From assembly GCA_031290325.1 (NCBI GenBank), contig JAITNU010000201.1, positions 1-15,594 of the forward strand: a stretch of DNA of 15,594 nucleotides, read 5' to 3'. Shown piece after piece: positions 1 to 6,847 of this stretch; the stretch's first letter is position 1; each line of letters starts with the position of its first letter. The position numbers and the translations under genes are program-made. This DNA is from Treponema sp. GTDB taxonomy: Bacteria > Spirochaetota > Spirochaetia > Treponematales > Breznakiellaceae. Under the pieces are notes generated by a model, which ran no database searches, was not told where the DNA came from, and was given only the letters and a program-made list of their open reading frames with translations.

Positions 1-794
1 ATTCCATCGGAAGACAGCCCAAAGGCGCAGGCCGTTTTCCATGCCAGGTCCAGGTCCCGGATATTGTTATATCCCATTACCTTTCCATGGAGCTGTTCCA
101 TGGCAGTGAGGGCGCCGATTCGGTCGGTATAGAAATACAGGGCCGCGGTCTGGTGCCCATTTTCACCATAGCGCAGGGACTGGACCTTCTTGAGGGACAG
201 GGGCCAATAGGGGGGATAGGCCTCATCCAGAAGATACCGGGCAACCGCAGCGTCGTAGGCAGCGGTCAGGTCAAAGACCTTAGCCGCCAGGCGCCGCCGG
301 AAGGCCTCCGGCACCGTTCCCGCCTTCAAACCCGCGATAACCTCCTCATAATCCCCCCTTTCGGTGAGGACGACCACATCCCGGTAATTCTTAGCCGCCG
401 AACGCAGGATGGTCGGCCCGCCAATATCAATGAACTCGATAGTTTCTTCCAAAGAAAGCCCAGCCTGAACCTTCTCAAAGAAGGGATAAAAGTTGACACA
501 TACCAAATCAATGAGGGTAAAGCCCTGTTTTTCCAAAGTCTCCAGATGGGACGGATTGTCCCGCTGGGCCAGCAGCCCCGCGTGAATAGCAGGGTGCAGG
601 GTCTTTACCCGGCCATCCAGACACTCGGGGAAGCCGGTTATTGTCGCCACATCGGTTACCGGGATGGTATGTTCCTGCAAATACCGTGCGGTTCCTCCGG
701 TGGAAAGGATCTCCCAGCCGCTTTCGACCAGGAACGATGCCAGGTCAATAATGCCATTTTTATCATACACACTGAAGAGCGCTCGTTTTTTCAT
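1..794 (-). CDS. purH: Bifunctional AICAR formyltransferase/IMP cyclohydrolase, N-terminal 264 residues (partial)
   Basis: PurH catalyses the last two steps of de novo IMP synthesis in the cytosol. The reading frame starts at 794 and is still open at base 1, so the C-terminal part lies outside the window. Visible landmarks of the N-terminal cyclohydrolase (MGS-like) domain are STGGT at residues 31-35, DGRVKTLHP at 60-68 and DIGGPT followed by RSAAKN at about 123-136. The start of the transformylase domain follows, with RYGENGHQ at about 208-215 (usual family form RYGENPHQ; here Pro is replaced by Gly) and QLHGK with YNNIRDLD at about 234-249. The ATG at 794 has GGAGG four bases upstream (799-803), which fixes the start. 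A TATAAT box lies at 850-855 on the same strand. Identification rests on continuous match to remembered PurH motifs and is firm. A long plus-strand ORF across this gene is its antisense shadow. Confidence 0.95.
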   Translation of the reverse strand, partial: MKKRALFSVYDKNGIIDLASFLVESGWEILSTGGTARYLQEHTIPVTDVATITGFPECLDGRVKTLHPAIHAGLLAQRDNPSHLETLEKQGFTLIDLVCVNFYPFFEKVQAGLSLEETIEFIDIGGPTILRSAAKNYRDVVVLTERGDYEEVIAGLKAGTVPEAFRRRLAAKVFDLTAAYDAAVARYLLDEAYPPYWPLSLKKVQSLRYGENGHQTAALYFYTDRIGALTAMEQLHGKVMGYNNIRDLDLAWKTACAFGLSSDG

Positions 795-849
795 AATGCC
801 TCCATGGGAATCAAGAACCTCACCGGCGCAGGGCATGGTTCTATACGCT

Positions 850-855
850 ATTATA
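850..855 (-). promoter_or_regulatory. Candidate -10 box of the purH promoter
   Basis: On the minus strand this reads TATAAT, a perfect -10 hexamer, giving a leader of about 45 nt before the purH ATG. No good -35 hexamer is found 16-18 bp upstream (CATGAT is the nearest). A TTGTCA occurs further upstream but pairs with a weak -10. I see no purine riboswitch fold in this short leader. Confidence 0.45.
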
Positions 856-960
856 GCCTAATGTCTTTTCTTATCATGCACTTTTTTTACGATCTTGACA
901 AGGTTTTGAGCATCCAGGATGCTATGGGGCATGAGAAGAATACGATCTGGGCAGTATAAT

Positions 961-1002
961 AAAAAAATCCCACGAACGGTTTTTTCGTGTGGTTCGTGGG
1001 AT
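961..1002 (-). terminator. Intrinsic terminator of the leucine-rich-repeat gene unit
   Basis: A perfect 11-bp stem, ATCCCACGAAC (967-977) paired with GTTCGTGGGAT (992-1002), closes a 14-nt loop. On the minus strand it is followed at once by an uninterrupted run of T (961-967) and more T/A. This is a textbook rho-independent terminator in minus orientation. It separates the LRR unit upstream from the purH promoter downstream. It has no T run in the plus orientation. Confidence 0.88.
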
Positions 1003-1195
1003 ATTTCTTAGTAAAGAAAGTATAACCGCAAGGCTATTTTCCTTTCTTTGTGAATTTCGTTGCCTCTCGTCTGAATTTTCGATCTACTAGCATACCCGTT
1101 CACGGCCCCAATACAGCTTATACTATACTTGCTATACGCTATATATAACTTGACCCGTGAACGGTCCAGCATACTTTCTGGATCATTTCCCAATT
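1003..1195 (-). other. Long 3' untranslated region of the LRR gene with an inverted repeat
   Basis: About 190 nt lie between the LRR stop codon and the terminator. The stretch contains a perfect 10-bp inverted repeat, CCGTTCACGG (1096-1105) and CCGTGAACGG (1155-1164), around a 49-nt AT-rich spacer. A 61-codon minus ORF (1008-1193) crosses it, but it lacks a ribosome-binding site and its composition is unlike the neighbouring genes, so I do not call it. The region may simply be a structured 3' UTR. Confidence 0.4.
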
Positions 1196-1681
1196 TTATT
1201 TGGCTTGAGTAAAAACCTTATCGCCAAATCGTTTTTGTATGTCTGCACGTACGGCGGGGTCAAGTTTAGCACAATCGGCAAATACTCCGTCTCCGACAGT
1301 CTTTACACTAGCGGGAATGGTGATTGTGGTAAGACCGGCACAACGGGCAAATGCATTTTTCCCGATAGTCGTTACACCGGCGGGAATGGTGACGGTGGTA
1401 AGACCGGCACAAAGGCCAAATGCCCAATCCCCAATAGTCGTTACGCTCTCGGGAATAGTAATTGAGGTAAGCTTGGTGTCGTAAAATGCCTGAGGCCCAA
1501 TCACCGTTACCGAAACCTTGTTTATGGTTCCTGGAATAACGACAGCGGTTTCCTTACCCGTGTACTTGGTAATGGTGGAAGCCGTCGCCTTAGTACCCAT
1601 CTTAAAATCCTTGTCGGTCTGCCCGAATGCCGCAATACACAGCCCTGCTAACAAAGCCATGAAAACCAATTTTTTGTGCAT
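1196..1681 (-). CDS. Small secreted BspA-type leucine-rich-repeat (LRR_5) protein
   Basis: A 161-residue protein with an N-terminal signal peptide (residues 1-20, KK then a hydrophobic core ending AAFGQ). About four 23-residue BspA-like repeats follow between residues 55 and 140, with the pattern LTxxTIPxxVTTIGxxAFxxCxG. The repeats show in DNA as a 69-bp period. BspA/LrrA-type proteins of Treponema and Bacteroidetes are surface or secreted and bind host or partner-cell proteins, but many members have no known role. The start at 1681 is preferred over the longer frame from 1720 because it gives a clean signal peptide and has AAGGAG seven bases or so upstream. It is monocistronic, with its own promoter (1793-1822) and terminator (961-1002). 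No membrane anchor or sortase-like signal is seen, so secretion or periplasmic location is inferred. Confidence 0.82.
   Translation of the reverse strand: MHKKLVFMALLAGLCIAAFGQTDKDFKMGTKATASTITKYTGKETAVVIPGTINKVSVTVIGPQAFYDTKLTSITIPESVTTIGDWAFGLCAGLTTVTIPAGVTTIGKNAFARCAGLTTITIPASVKTVGDGVFADCAKLDPAVRADIQKRFGDKVFTQAK
1262..1470 (-). repeat. 69-bp tandem repeats within the LRR coding sequence
   Basis: Equivalent positions recur every 69 bp: CGGGAATGG-type segments at about 1312, 1381 and 1450, and GGCAAAT-type segments at about 1277, 1346 and 1415. Each unit encodes one 23-residue leucine-rich repeat. The two central units (about 1315-1450) are the most alike, which suggests recent duplication or homogenisation. 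Confidence 0.75.
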
Positions 1682-1774
1682 AATACACTCCTTAAAAATA
1701 ATGCCTAACTTTTCACCCATAGTATGGATGAAAAGATTAGTCTCAAGTAATCTTCAGTATTCAAAGAATATTTC

Positions 1775-1799
1775 CTAGAATACTTTATTAGTATTCTAG
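1775..1799. promoter_or_regulatory. Palindrome overlapping the LRR promoter -10 box (candidate operator)
   Basis: A perfect 9-bp inverted repeat, CTAGAATAC (1775-1783) and GTATTCTAG (1791-1799), has a 7-bp spacer. It covers the -10 hexamer and the expected transcription start of the minus-strand promoter. The position suits a repressor site. A 5'-leader hairpin is the alternative. No cognate regulator can be assigned. Confidence 0.45.
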
Positions 1800-1822
1800 A
1801 TGAATCGGTGTTTTTTTGTCAA
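1793..1822 (-). promoter_or_regulatory. Promoter of the LRR gene
   Basis: On the minus strand TTGACA (1817-1822, perfect -35) is followed after 18 bp by TAGAAT (1793-1798, five of six -10 consensus). This gives a leader of roughly 105 nt before the ATG at 1681. Confidence 0.65.
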
Positions 1823-2010
1823 GGGAAAATGCGAAAAACCGGGAAAAATATAGAATTTTTTTTACCAGGAAAATAATCGTAAAATCACGCAATTTTGGAG
1901 AATTTAACCATTAAAGATATACAGGAAAAAGGCATTGGTGATAGGTTGCATTTTTTTCTCTTATGTGTACCTTAGGTTATTAAAAAAAATGGTAAAAAAG
2001 GCAAAAAATG
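1823..2010. other. AT-rich intergenic spacer, no gene seen
   Basis: Divergent spacer between the LRR promoter and the iol promoter. It is rich in A and T runs and has no open frame with a ribosome-binding site, no convincing hairpin and no RNA gene that I can recognise. It may hold upstream activator sites for either promoter, but nothing specific is visible. Confidence 0.5.
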
Positions 2011-2011
2011 C

Positions 2012-2040
2012 TTCACAAATTCTGAGGGGTGATGTATTAT
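2012..2040 (+). promoter_or_regulatory. Promoter of the iol operon
   Basis: TTCACA (2012-2017, -35) and TATTAT (2035-2040, -10) are separated by exactly 17 bp. Transcription would start near 2047, about 38 nt before the iolG start codon. TATAAA at 2038 is an alternative -10 in a slightly shifted register. Confidence 0.6.
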
Positions 2041-2051
2041 AAAATGAGTAT

Positions 2052-2065
2052 TGAAAACGTTTTCA
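2052..2065. promoter_or_regulatory. LacI/CcpA-type operator of the iol operon
   Basis: TGAAAACGTTTTCA is a perfect 14-bp palindrome with the central CG typical of LacI-family operators. It also fits the catabolite-responsive element pattern TGNAANCGNTTNCA. It lies about 5-18 bp after the predicted transcription start, a position expected to block transcription when occupied. It could be read by an inositol-responsive LacI-family repressor or a CcpA-like protein. No regulator gene of that type is in the window. Confidence 0.7.
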
Positions 2066-2084
2066 TAAATTAAGAGAGGATGCT

Positions 2085-3110
2085 ATGGCAGACATATTGA
2101 ATGTCGGGATTATCGGGGCAGGCCGGATCGGAAAAATCCATGTCGAGAACCTTGCCCGTTTTATACCCCAGGCGAAGCTGGAAGGAATCGCGGATATAAC
2201 ATTAAGCGCGGAACAGGAGGCTTGGGCCAAGAGTCTGGGGGCACAGGTTGTTTCAAAGAACCCCCAGGACCTCCTCAGCGATGCTTCCATAGGGGCGGTC
2301 GTTATTTGCAGTTCCACCGATACCCATGCGGATTTGACCATTGCCGCGGCGGCAGCGGGAAAACATATCTTCTGCGAAAAGCCCATAGACCTGACGGTTT
2401 CCAAGGTCAAAGCGGCTCTGGAGGCGGTGAAAAAGGCGGGGGTTAAACTCCAAATTGGCTTTAACCGCCGTTTTGACCATAACTTCAAGCGTATCCGGGA
2501 CTATACCCTGGCCGGGGAAATCGGTGCGGTGCACCTGGTCAAGATTACCTCCCGGGATCCCGCGCCACCGCTGCCGGCTTACGTGGCCGGGTCCGGGGGT
2601 ATCTTCCTGGATATGATGATCCACGACTTTGACATGGCCCGGTTCCAGGCCGGCAGTGAGATTACCGAGGTGTATGCCCAGGGCGCGGTACTGGTAGACC
2701 CGGAAATCGGCAAGGCAGGGGATGTAGATACCGCCATCGTTACCCTTCAATTTGCCAATGGCGCCATCGGGGTTATTGATAATTCACGAAAAGCGGTTTA
2801 TGGCTACGATCAGCGGGTGGAGGTCTTTGGTTCCAAAGGCGCGGCTCAGGCGGAAAATGATCTGCCGAATAGGGTAACCCTTTCCAATGAGGCAGGGGTT
2901 ACCGGCGAGAAGCCCCTGTACTTCTTCCTGGAACGGTATAAGGGCGCCTTCCTGGATGAGATGGTTTCCTTTGTGGATGCGGTGCTGCATGATAAACCGG
3001 TGGCGGTAAAGGGGGAAGACGGCCTTGAGAACATGTACGCTGCGCTGGCCGCCGGGAAATCCTTGAGAGAAAAAAGACCGATCCGGATAGACGAAATCCG
3101 TTCGTTATAA
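2085..3110 (+). CDS. iolG: myo-Inositol 2-dehydrogenase (Gfo/Idh/MocA family)
   Basis: A 341-residue NAD-dependent cytosolic enzyme expected to oxidise myo-inositol to 2-keto-myo-inositol (scyllo-inosose), the entry step of inositol catabolism. The Rossmann fold begins at residue 6 with the nucleotide-binding GAGRIG at 11-16. EKP at 98-100 supplies the conserved Lys99. DMMIH at 176-180 supplies Asp176 and His180, matching the Lys/Asp/His catalytic set of IolG. Length is typical for the family. The ATG at 2085 has AGAGAGGA just upstream. It is the first gene of the iol operon, 14 bp before iolB. Family membership is certain. The inositol substrate is inferred from the operon, since Gfo/Idh/MocA enzymes vary widely and scyllo-inositol or another cyclitol is possible. 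Confidence 0.9.
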   Translation: MADILNVGIIGAGRIGKIHVENLARFIPQAKLEGIADITLSAEQEAWAKSLGAQVVSKNPQDLLSDASIGAVVICSSTDTHADLTIAAAAAGKHIFCEKPIDLTVSKVKAALEAVKKAGVKLQIGFNRRFDHNFKRIRDYTLAGEIGAVHLVKITSRDPAPPLPAYVAGSGGIFLDMMIHDFDMARFQAGSEITEVYAQGAVLVDPEIGKAGDVDTAIVTLQFANGAIGVIDNSRKAVYGYDQRVEVFGSKGAAQAENDLPNRVTLSNEAGVTGEKPLYFFLERYKGAFLDEMVSFVDAVLHDKPVAVKGEDGLENMYAALAAGKSLREKRPIRIDEIRSL

Positions 3111-3124
3111 TAGGAGAATGAAAG

Positions 3125-3928
3125 ATGCAGATACATCATAAAACGCCTTTTTGTCGAGGGTATACGTCCCTTTCCCCCCGAAGCGGGGTGACGGCGGATA
3201 TGCTCATGGATTTCGGGGTGTTGCGGGTGAACGAGGGCGAGCGCTATGTCAGCCATCAGAAAAACGACGAGCAGTGCTGGCTTCTGGCCTGCGGCAACGC
3301 AGAGCTTTCGTGGACCAGCGGCGGCTTTCATACGGTTTCACGGCCCAATCTCTTTGACTATTCGCCGTGGTGTCTTTCGGTTCCTCGTGGAACGCAGGTC
3401 AACATCACAGGCGGGGCGGGCGGTTGTGAGTGGTATTACACCGCAACGGATAACGTCAAGCCTTTCGCCTCCAAGCTCTACACCCCCGACGAATGTCGCA
3501 GTGAATTCCGGGGTGAAGGGACCATGCGGGAAACCTCTACCCGGATCGTACGGACCATTTTCGATGATACGAACCGGCCGGAATCCAACCTGGTTATTGG
3601 GGAAGTCATCGGGGTGCCGGGGAAATGGTCCAGTTACCCGCCTCATCACCATCCCCAGCCAGAGATTTACCATTACCGGTTTCTCCCCTCCCAGGGCTTC
3701 GGCCTCACTGCCATTGGGAACACTCCCTATATCATCCGGGACAAGGACACTATCCTCATCCGGGACGGGGAGGATCATCCCCAGGTAACTGCTCCGGGCT
3801 ACGCCATGTGGTATCTCTGGGTGATCCGTCATCTTGAGGGGAACCATTACGGCCCTCAGTACGTTACGGAGGAACACCAGTGGGTTACCGGCCCCCAAGA
3901 GGCGATCTGGCAACCTAAGAAAAGTTAG
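3125..3928 (+). CDS. iolB: 5-Deoxy-glucuronate isomerase
   Basis: A 267-residue cupin-fold enzyme that converts 5-deoxy-D-glucuronate to 2-deoxy-5-keto-D-gluconate in inositol catabolism. The metal-binding signature is clear: PPHHHPQPE at residues 172-180 followed by IYHYRF, giving His174-176 and Glu180. The N-terminal half carries the bicupin core (YVSHQKNDEQCWLL at about 41-54). Length matches the family (about 270). AGGAG lies 8 bases before the ATG at 3125. It sits between iolG and iolD with short gaps, which fixes the pathway. No truncation or unusual residue is seen. Confidence 0.93.
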   Translation: MQIHHKTPFCRGYTSLSPRSGVTADMLMDFGVLRVNEGERYVSHQKNDEQCWLLACGNAELSWTSGGFHTVSRPNLFDYSPWCLSVPRGTQVNITGGAGGCEWYYTATDNVKPFASKLYTPDECRSEFRGEGTMRETSTRIVRTIFDDTNRPESNLVIGEVIGVPGKWSSYPPHHHPQPEIYHYRFLPSQGFGLTAIGNTPYIIRDKDTILIRDGEDHPQVTAPGYAMWYLWVIRHLEGNHYGPQYVTEEHQWVTGPQEAIWQPKKS

Positions 3929-3946
3929 GAGTTAAAGGAATTATAT

Positions 3947-5827
3947 ATGGAAGAAACAATACGTTTGACCACAGCCCAGGCATTGCTGCGGTTTTTGGAT
4001 AATCAGTATATCGAAGTGGACGGCGAGGAGATCAAATTGGTCGCCGGTGTGTTCGGGATCTTCGGGCATGGGGTGGTGGTTGGGCTGGGGGAAGCCCTGG
4101 CCGCCAAGCAGAACCCCTTGCCATTCTACCAGGCCAAGAATGAACAGGGGGGCGCCCATGCCGCTATGGGCTTTGCCAAACAGAACAACCGGCACCGCAT
4201 AATGGCGGTGTGCAGTTCCATCGGACCGGGGGCGCTCAACATGGTTACTGCCGCAGGAACCGCCACGGCAAATCATATCCCCGTGCTGTTCCTGCCTGGA
4301 GATGTGTTCGCCTGCCGGCAGCCTGATCCGGTCCTGCAGCAGGTGGAAATCCCCCATGATTATACCAAAACCTCGGGAGACGCATTCCGGGCGGTGAGCC
4401 GTTACTGGGATCGGATCAATCGTCCGGAACAGCTCATGTCCGCCCTGATCAACGCCTTCAGGGTGCTCACGGATCCGGCGGAAACCGGAGCGGTTACCCT
4501 GTGCCTGCCCCAGGATGTGCAGGGAGAAGCCTACGATTACCCCGAAGTATTCTTTGCCAGGCGGGTGCATCATATTGAGCGGCGGATTCCCACGCCGGGC
4601 CAGATTGAACGCTCTGCGGCTCTGCTCAAGGCAGCGAAGAAGCCCCTGGTGATCTGCGGCGGGGGGGTGCGTTTTTCCGGCGCCGGGGCGGCCCTTGAAC
4701 AGTTCTGTCAAACCTATCACATCCCCTTTGGGGAAACCCAGGCCGGGAAGGGTACGATTCTCTGGGATAACCCCTATAATCTTTCCGGCATCGGGACAAC
4801 CGGAAGCCTCGCGGCGAACAAGCTGGCCAAAGAAGCGGACCTGATCATCCCAGTGGGGACCCGTCTGGGGGATTTTACCACCTGTTCCAAGTGGCTGTTT
4901 CAGAATCCCGCCTGCCGCATCCTGGGGATCAACATCGCCCCCTTTGACGCCTACAAGATGAACGCTGAACCCATTATCACCGACGCGAAACTCATGCTGG
5001 AAGCCTTAAATACTGCGGCGCCAGGTTATACATCCACCTGGGGGAACCGGATCAAGGCGGTCAGGGACGAGTGGAAGGCCGAGGTAGACCGGCTTTACCA
5101 CGAGGATGCTGATCCGGCTCCCGATGGCTCGCCCCTGCTTTCCCAGGTCCGGGTGTTGGGGGAACTCAACGACCGGCTCTTGCCCCAGGACGGGATCGTG
5201 GTATCCGGTTCGGGGTCCATTCCCTCGGATATGCAGCGGGTATGGCGCATTCGGGTACGAGACACCTATCACATGGAATACGCGTTCTCCTGCATGGGCT
5301 ATGAAATCGCCGCAGCCCTGGGGGTCAAAATCGCCAGGCCTGACCGGGAAGTGGTGGCCATTGTCGGAGACGGGGCCTATACCATGCTCCACACCGAACT
5401 TTTGACCGCGGTTCAGGAAGGGAAGAAGATCATCATCGTGGTCCTGGACAACGCGGGGTTCCACTGTATCGACAACCTCCAGCACAGCCAGGGGATAGTC
5501 CACTTCGGCAACGAATGGAAAACCCGGGACGCCCAGAGTGGACGACTGGATGGCGCCTCGGTACAGGTGGATTACGCTAAAAATGCCGAAAGCTGGGGGG
5601 CCTTGGGGCTTCGGGCGCGGACCGTGGATGAACTGGCTCAGGCGGTCAAGGAAGCCCTGGCCGCCAAGGGGCCGGTGCTCATTGATGTGAAGACAAGCCC
5701 CAAGTCCATGACCAGGGGTTATGAATCCTGGTGGCGGGTCGGTACGGCCCAGGTTTCCACCAATCCCGAAGTGGAAGCCGCAGCCAGGAGTATGGCCGCC
5801 GAGGTTGTAAAAACGAGGAAATTTTAA
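3947..5827 (+). CDS. iolD: 3D-(3,5/4)-trihydroxycyclohexane-1,2-dione hydrolase (ThDP-dependent)
   Basis: A 626-residue thiamine-diphosphate enzyme that opens the six-membered ring of the diketone to give 5-deoxy-D-glucuronate. Three acetolactate-synthase-type domains are visible. The N-terminal Pyr domain carries the conserved Glu66 in the YQAKNEQGG segment. The central domain spans about 215-355. The C-terminal PP domain has GDGAYTMLHTEL from residue 474 and Asn502 in LDNAGF, the Mg-ThDP motif. The family-typical SSIGPGALNM is at about 90-100 and YHMEYAFSCMGYE at about 441-453. Length is usual for IolD. AAAGGAA precedes the ATG at 3947. The gap to iolE is only 3 bp, so translation is probably coupled. 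Confidence 0.95.
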   Translation: MEETIRLTTAQALLRFLDNQYIEVDGEEIKLVAGVFGIFGHGVVVGLGEALAAKQNPLPFYQAKNEQGGAHAAMGFAKQNNRHRIMAVCSSIGPGALNMVTAAGTATANHIPVLFLPGDVFACRQPDPVLQQVEIPHDYTKTSGDAFRAVSRYWDRINRPEQLMSALINAFRVLTDPAETGAVTLCLPQDVQGEAYDYPEVFFARRVHHIERRIPTPGQIERSAALLKAAKKPLVICGGGVRFSGAGAALEQFCQTYHIPFGETQAGKGTILWDNPYNLSGIGTTGSLAANKLAKEADLIIPVGTRLGDFTTCSKWLFQNPACRILGINIAPFDAYKMNAEPIITDAKLMLEALNTAAPGYTSTWGNRIKAVRDEWKAEVDRLYHEDADPAPDGSPLLSQVRVLGELNDRLLPQDGIVVSGSGSIPSDMQRVWRIRVRDTYHMEYAFSCMGYEIAAALGVKIARPDREVVAIVGDGAYTMLHTELLTAVQEGKKIIIVVLDNAGFHCIDNLQHSQGIVHFGNEWKTRDAQSGRLDGASVQVDYAKNAESWGALGLRARTVDELAQAVKEALAAKGPVLIDVKTSPKSMTRGYESWWRVGTAQVSTNPEVEAAARSMAAEVVKTRKF

Positions 5828-5830
5828 ACC

Positions 5831-6715
5831 ATGCAAGAGATACGTTTAGCTATAGCCCCTATCGGGTGGACCAACGATGACCTCCCGGAACTGGGAGGGG
5901 AGCTACCCTTTGAGCAGTGTGTCAGCGAAATGGCCCTGGCAGGGTTCTCTGGTAGCGAGGTGGGGAACAAGTACCCGAAGGACCCGGCGGTCCTCAACAA
6001 GGCCCTGAAACTCCGGGGACTCACCATCTGCAATGCCTGGTTCAGTTCATTTTTGACCACCCGGGCCTACGAAGAAACCGAGGCTGCTTTTATCAAGCAC
6101 CGGGACTTTCTCTACGCGGTAGGGGCCAGGGTTATTGGCGCAGCAGAACAGGGCCACTCGATTCAGGGACAGGACAAGCCGGTTTTTGACGCAAAACCTG
6201 TTTTCACCGATAAGGAATGGGAAAACCTTACCGAGGGTCTGAACAAGTTGGGCGCACTGGCCGCTGAAAAGGGGATGAAGCTCACCTATCACCACCATAT
6301 AGGAACCGGGGTCCAGACCACCGCTGAAATCGACCGGCTCATGGAGCACACCGATCCTGCACTGCTGGGACTCCTCTACGATACAGGGCACCTGGTATTT
6401 TCCGGGGAGGATCCCCTGGGGGTACTGAGGAAGTGGATCAAGCGGATCCGCCATGTACACCTCAAGGACATGCGCGCTCCCCTCCGGGAACAGGCGGTGC
6501 AGGAAAAATGGTCCTTCCTCAAGGCAGTGAAGGAGGGGGTCTTCACCGTACCTGGGGACGGCTGTGTCGATTTTACCCCTGTTTTTACTGAACTCAAAAA
6601 CGCAGGCTACGAGGGCTGGTGGGTGGTGGAGGCTGAACAGGACCCTGCCAAGGCCAATCCCCTGGAATACGCGATCAAGGCTCGGCAGTATATCAGGGAA
6701 AAAGCTGGAATATAA
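5831..6715 (+). CDS. iolE: Inosose dehydratase (2-keto-myo-inositol dehydratase)
   Basis: A 294-residue TIM-barrel enzyme of the sugar isomerase/epimerase (AP endonuclease 2-like) superfamily that dehydrates 2-keto-myo-inositol to the diketone used by IolD. Visible family signatures are IAPIGWTNDD at residues 7-16, LTYHHHIGTGVQTT at about 154-167, LLYDTGHL at about 181-188, HVHLKDMR at about 208-215 and a C-terminal WWVVEAEQDP. These contain the His, Glu and Asp metal ligands of the fold. Length matches known IolE. GAGGAAA inside the end of iolD serves as the ribosome-binding site. It is the last recognisable gene of the operon; DNA composition drops to AT-rich right after its stop. Confidence 0.92.
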   Translation: MQEIRLAIAPIGWTNDDLPELGGELPFEQCVSEMALAGFSGSEVGNKYPKDPAVLNKALKLRGLTICNAWFSSFLTTRAYEETEAAFIKHRDFLYAVGARVIGAAEQGHSIQGQDKPVFDAKPVFTDKEWENLTEGLNKLGALAAEKGMKLTYHHHIGTGVQTTAEIDRLMEHTDPALLGLLYDTGHLVFSGEDPLGVLRKWIKRIRHVHLKDMRAPLREQAVQEKWSFLKAVKEGVFTVPGDGCVDFTPVFTELKNAGYEGWWVVEAEQDPAKANPLEYAIKARQYIREKAGI

Positions 6716-6722
6716 CACATGT

Positions 6723-6769
6723 AACCGCAGAGCAGGGAAAGAGCATAAAAACATCCCTGCGGTGTGGTT
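6723..6769 (+). terminator. Weak hairpin after iolE (possible operon end)
   Basis: An interrupted inverted repeat, AACC...GCAGGG (6723-6737) with CCCTGC...GGTT (6755-6769), leaves 10 paired bases with an internal mismatch. No T run follows directly; TTTTTT comes only at 6792. It may be a weak terminator or RNA-stability element for the iol message. Confidence 0.3.
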
Positions 6770-6811
6770 ATGGAAAAATCTAATAGCGGTATTTTTTACT
6801 TAAATACCCAC

Positions 6812-6840
6812 TTGTAAAAAATTTTGCTTTATGGTATAGT
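6812..6840 (+). promoter_or_regulatory. Candidate promoter of the ORF at 6848
   Basis: TTGTAA (6812-6817) and TATAGT (6835-6840) are 17 bp apart. The expected transcription start is at about 6847, directly before the ATG at 6848. If correct, the message would be leaderless. Confidence 0.4.
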
Positions 6841-6847
6841 TATGGGT

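Noticed and set aside
87..959. 290-codon plus-strand ORF at the left edge
   Set aside because: It is antisense to purH, which shows unmistakable PurH motifs on the minus strand; the plus translation has no recognisable features and no ribosome-binding site.
1008..1193. 61-codon minus ORF between the LRR stop and its terminator
   Set aside because: No Shine-Dalgarno, unusual composition, and it crosses an inverted repeat; better explained as 3' UTR.
1157..1465. Plus-strand Gly/Thr-rich repetitive ORF
   Set aside because: Its repeats are the antisense image of the 69-bp LRR repeats; the minus gene has promoter, signal peptide and terminator.
5006..5836. 276-codon minus ORF opposite iolD, and the similar 259-codon one at 3941-4720
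   Set aside because: Both are Pro/His/Gly-rich antisense shadows of the strongly conserved iolD.
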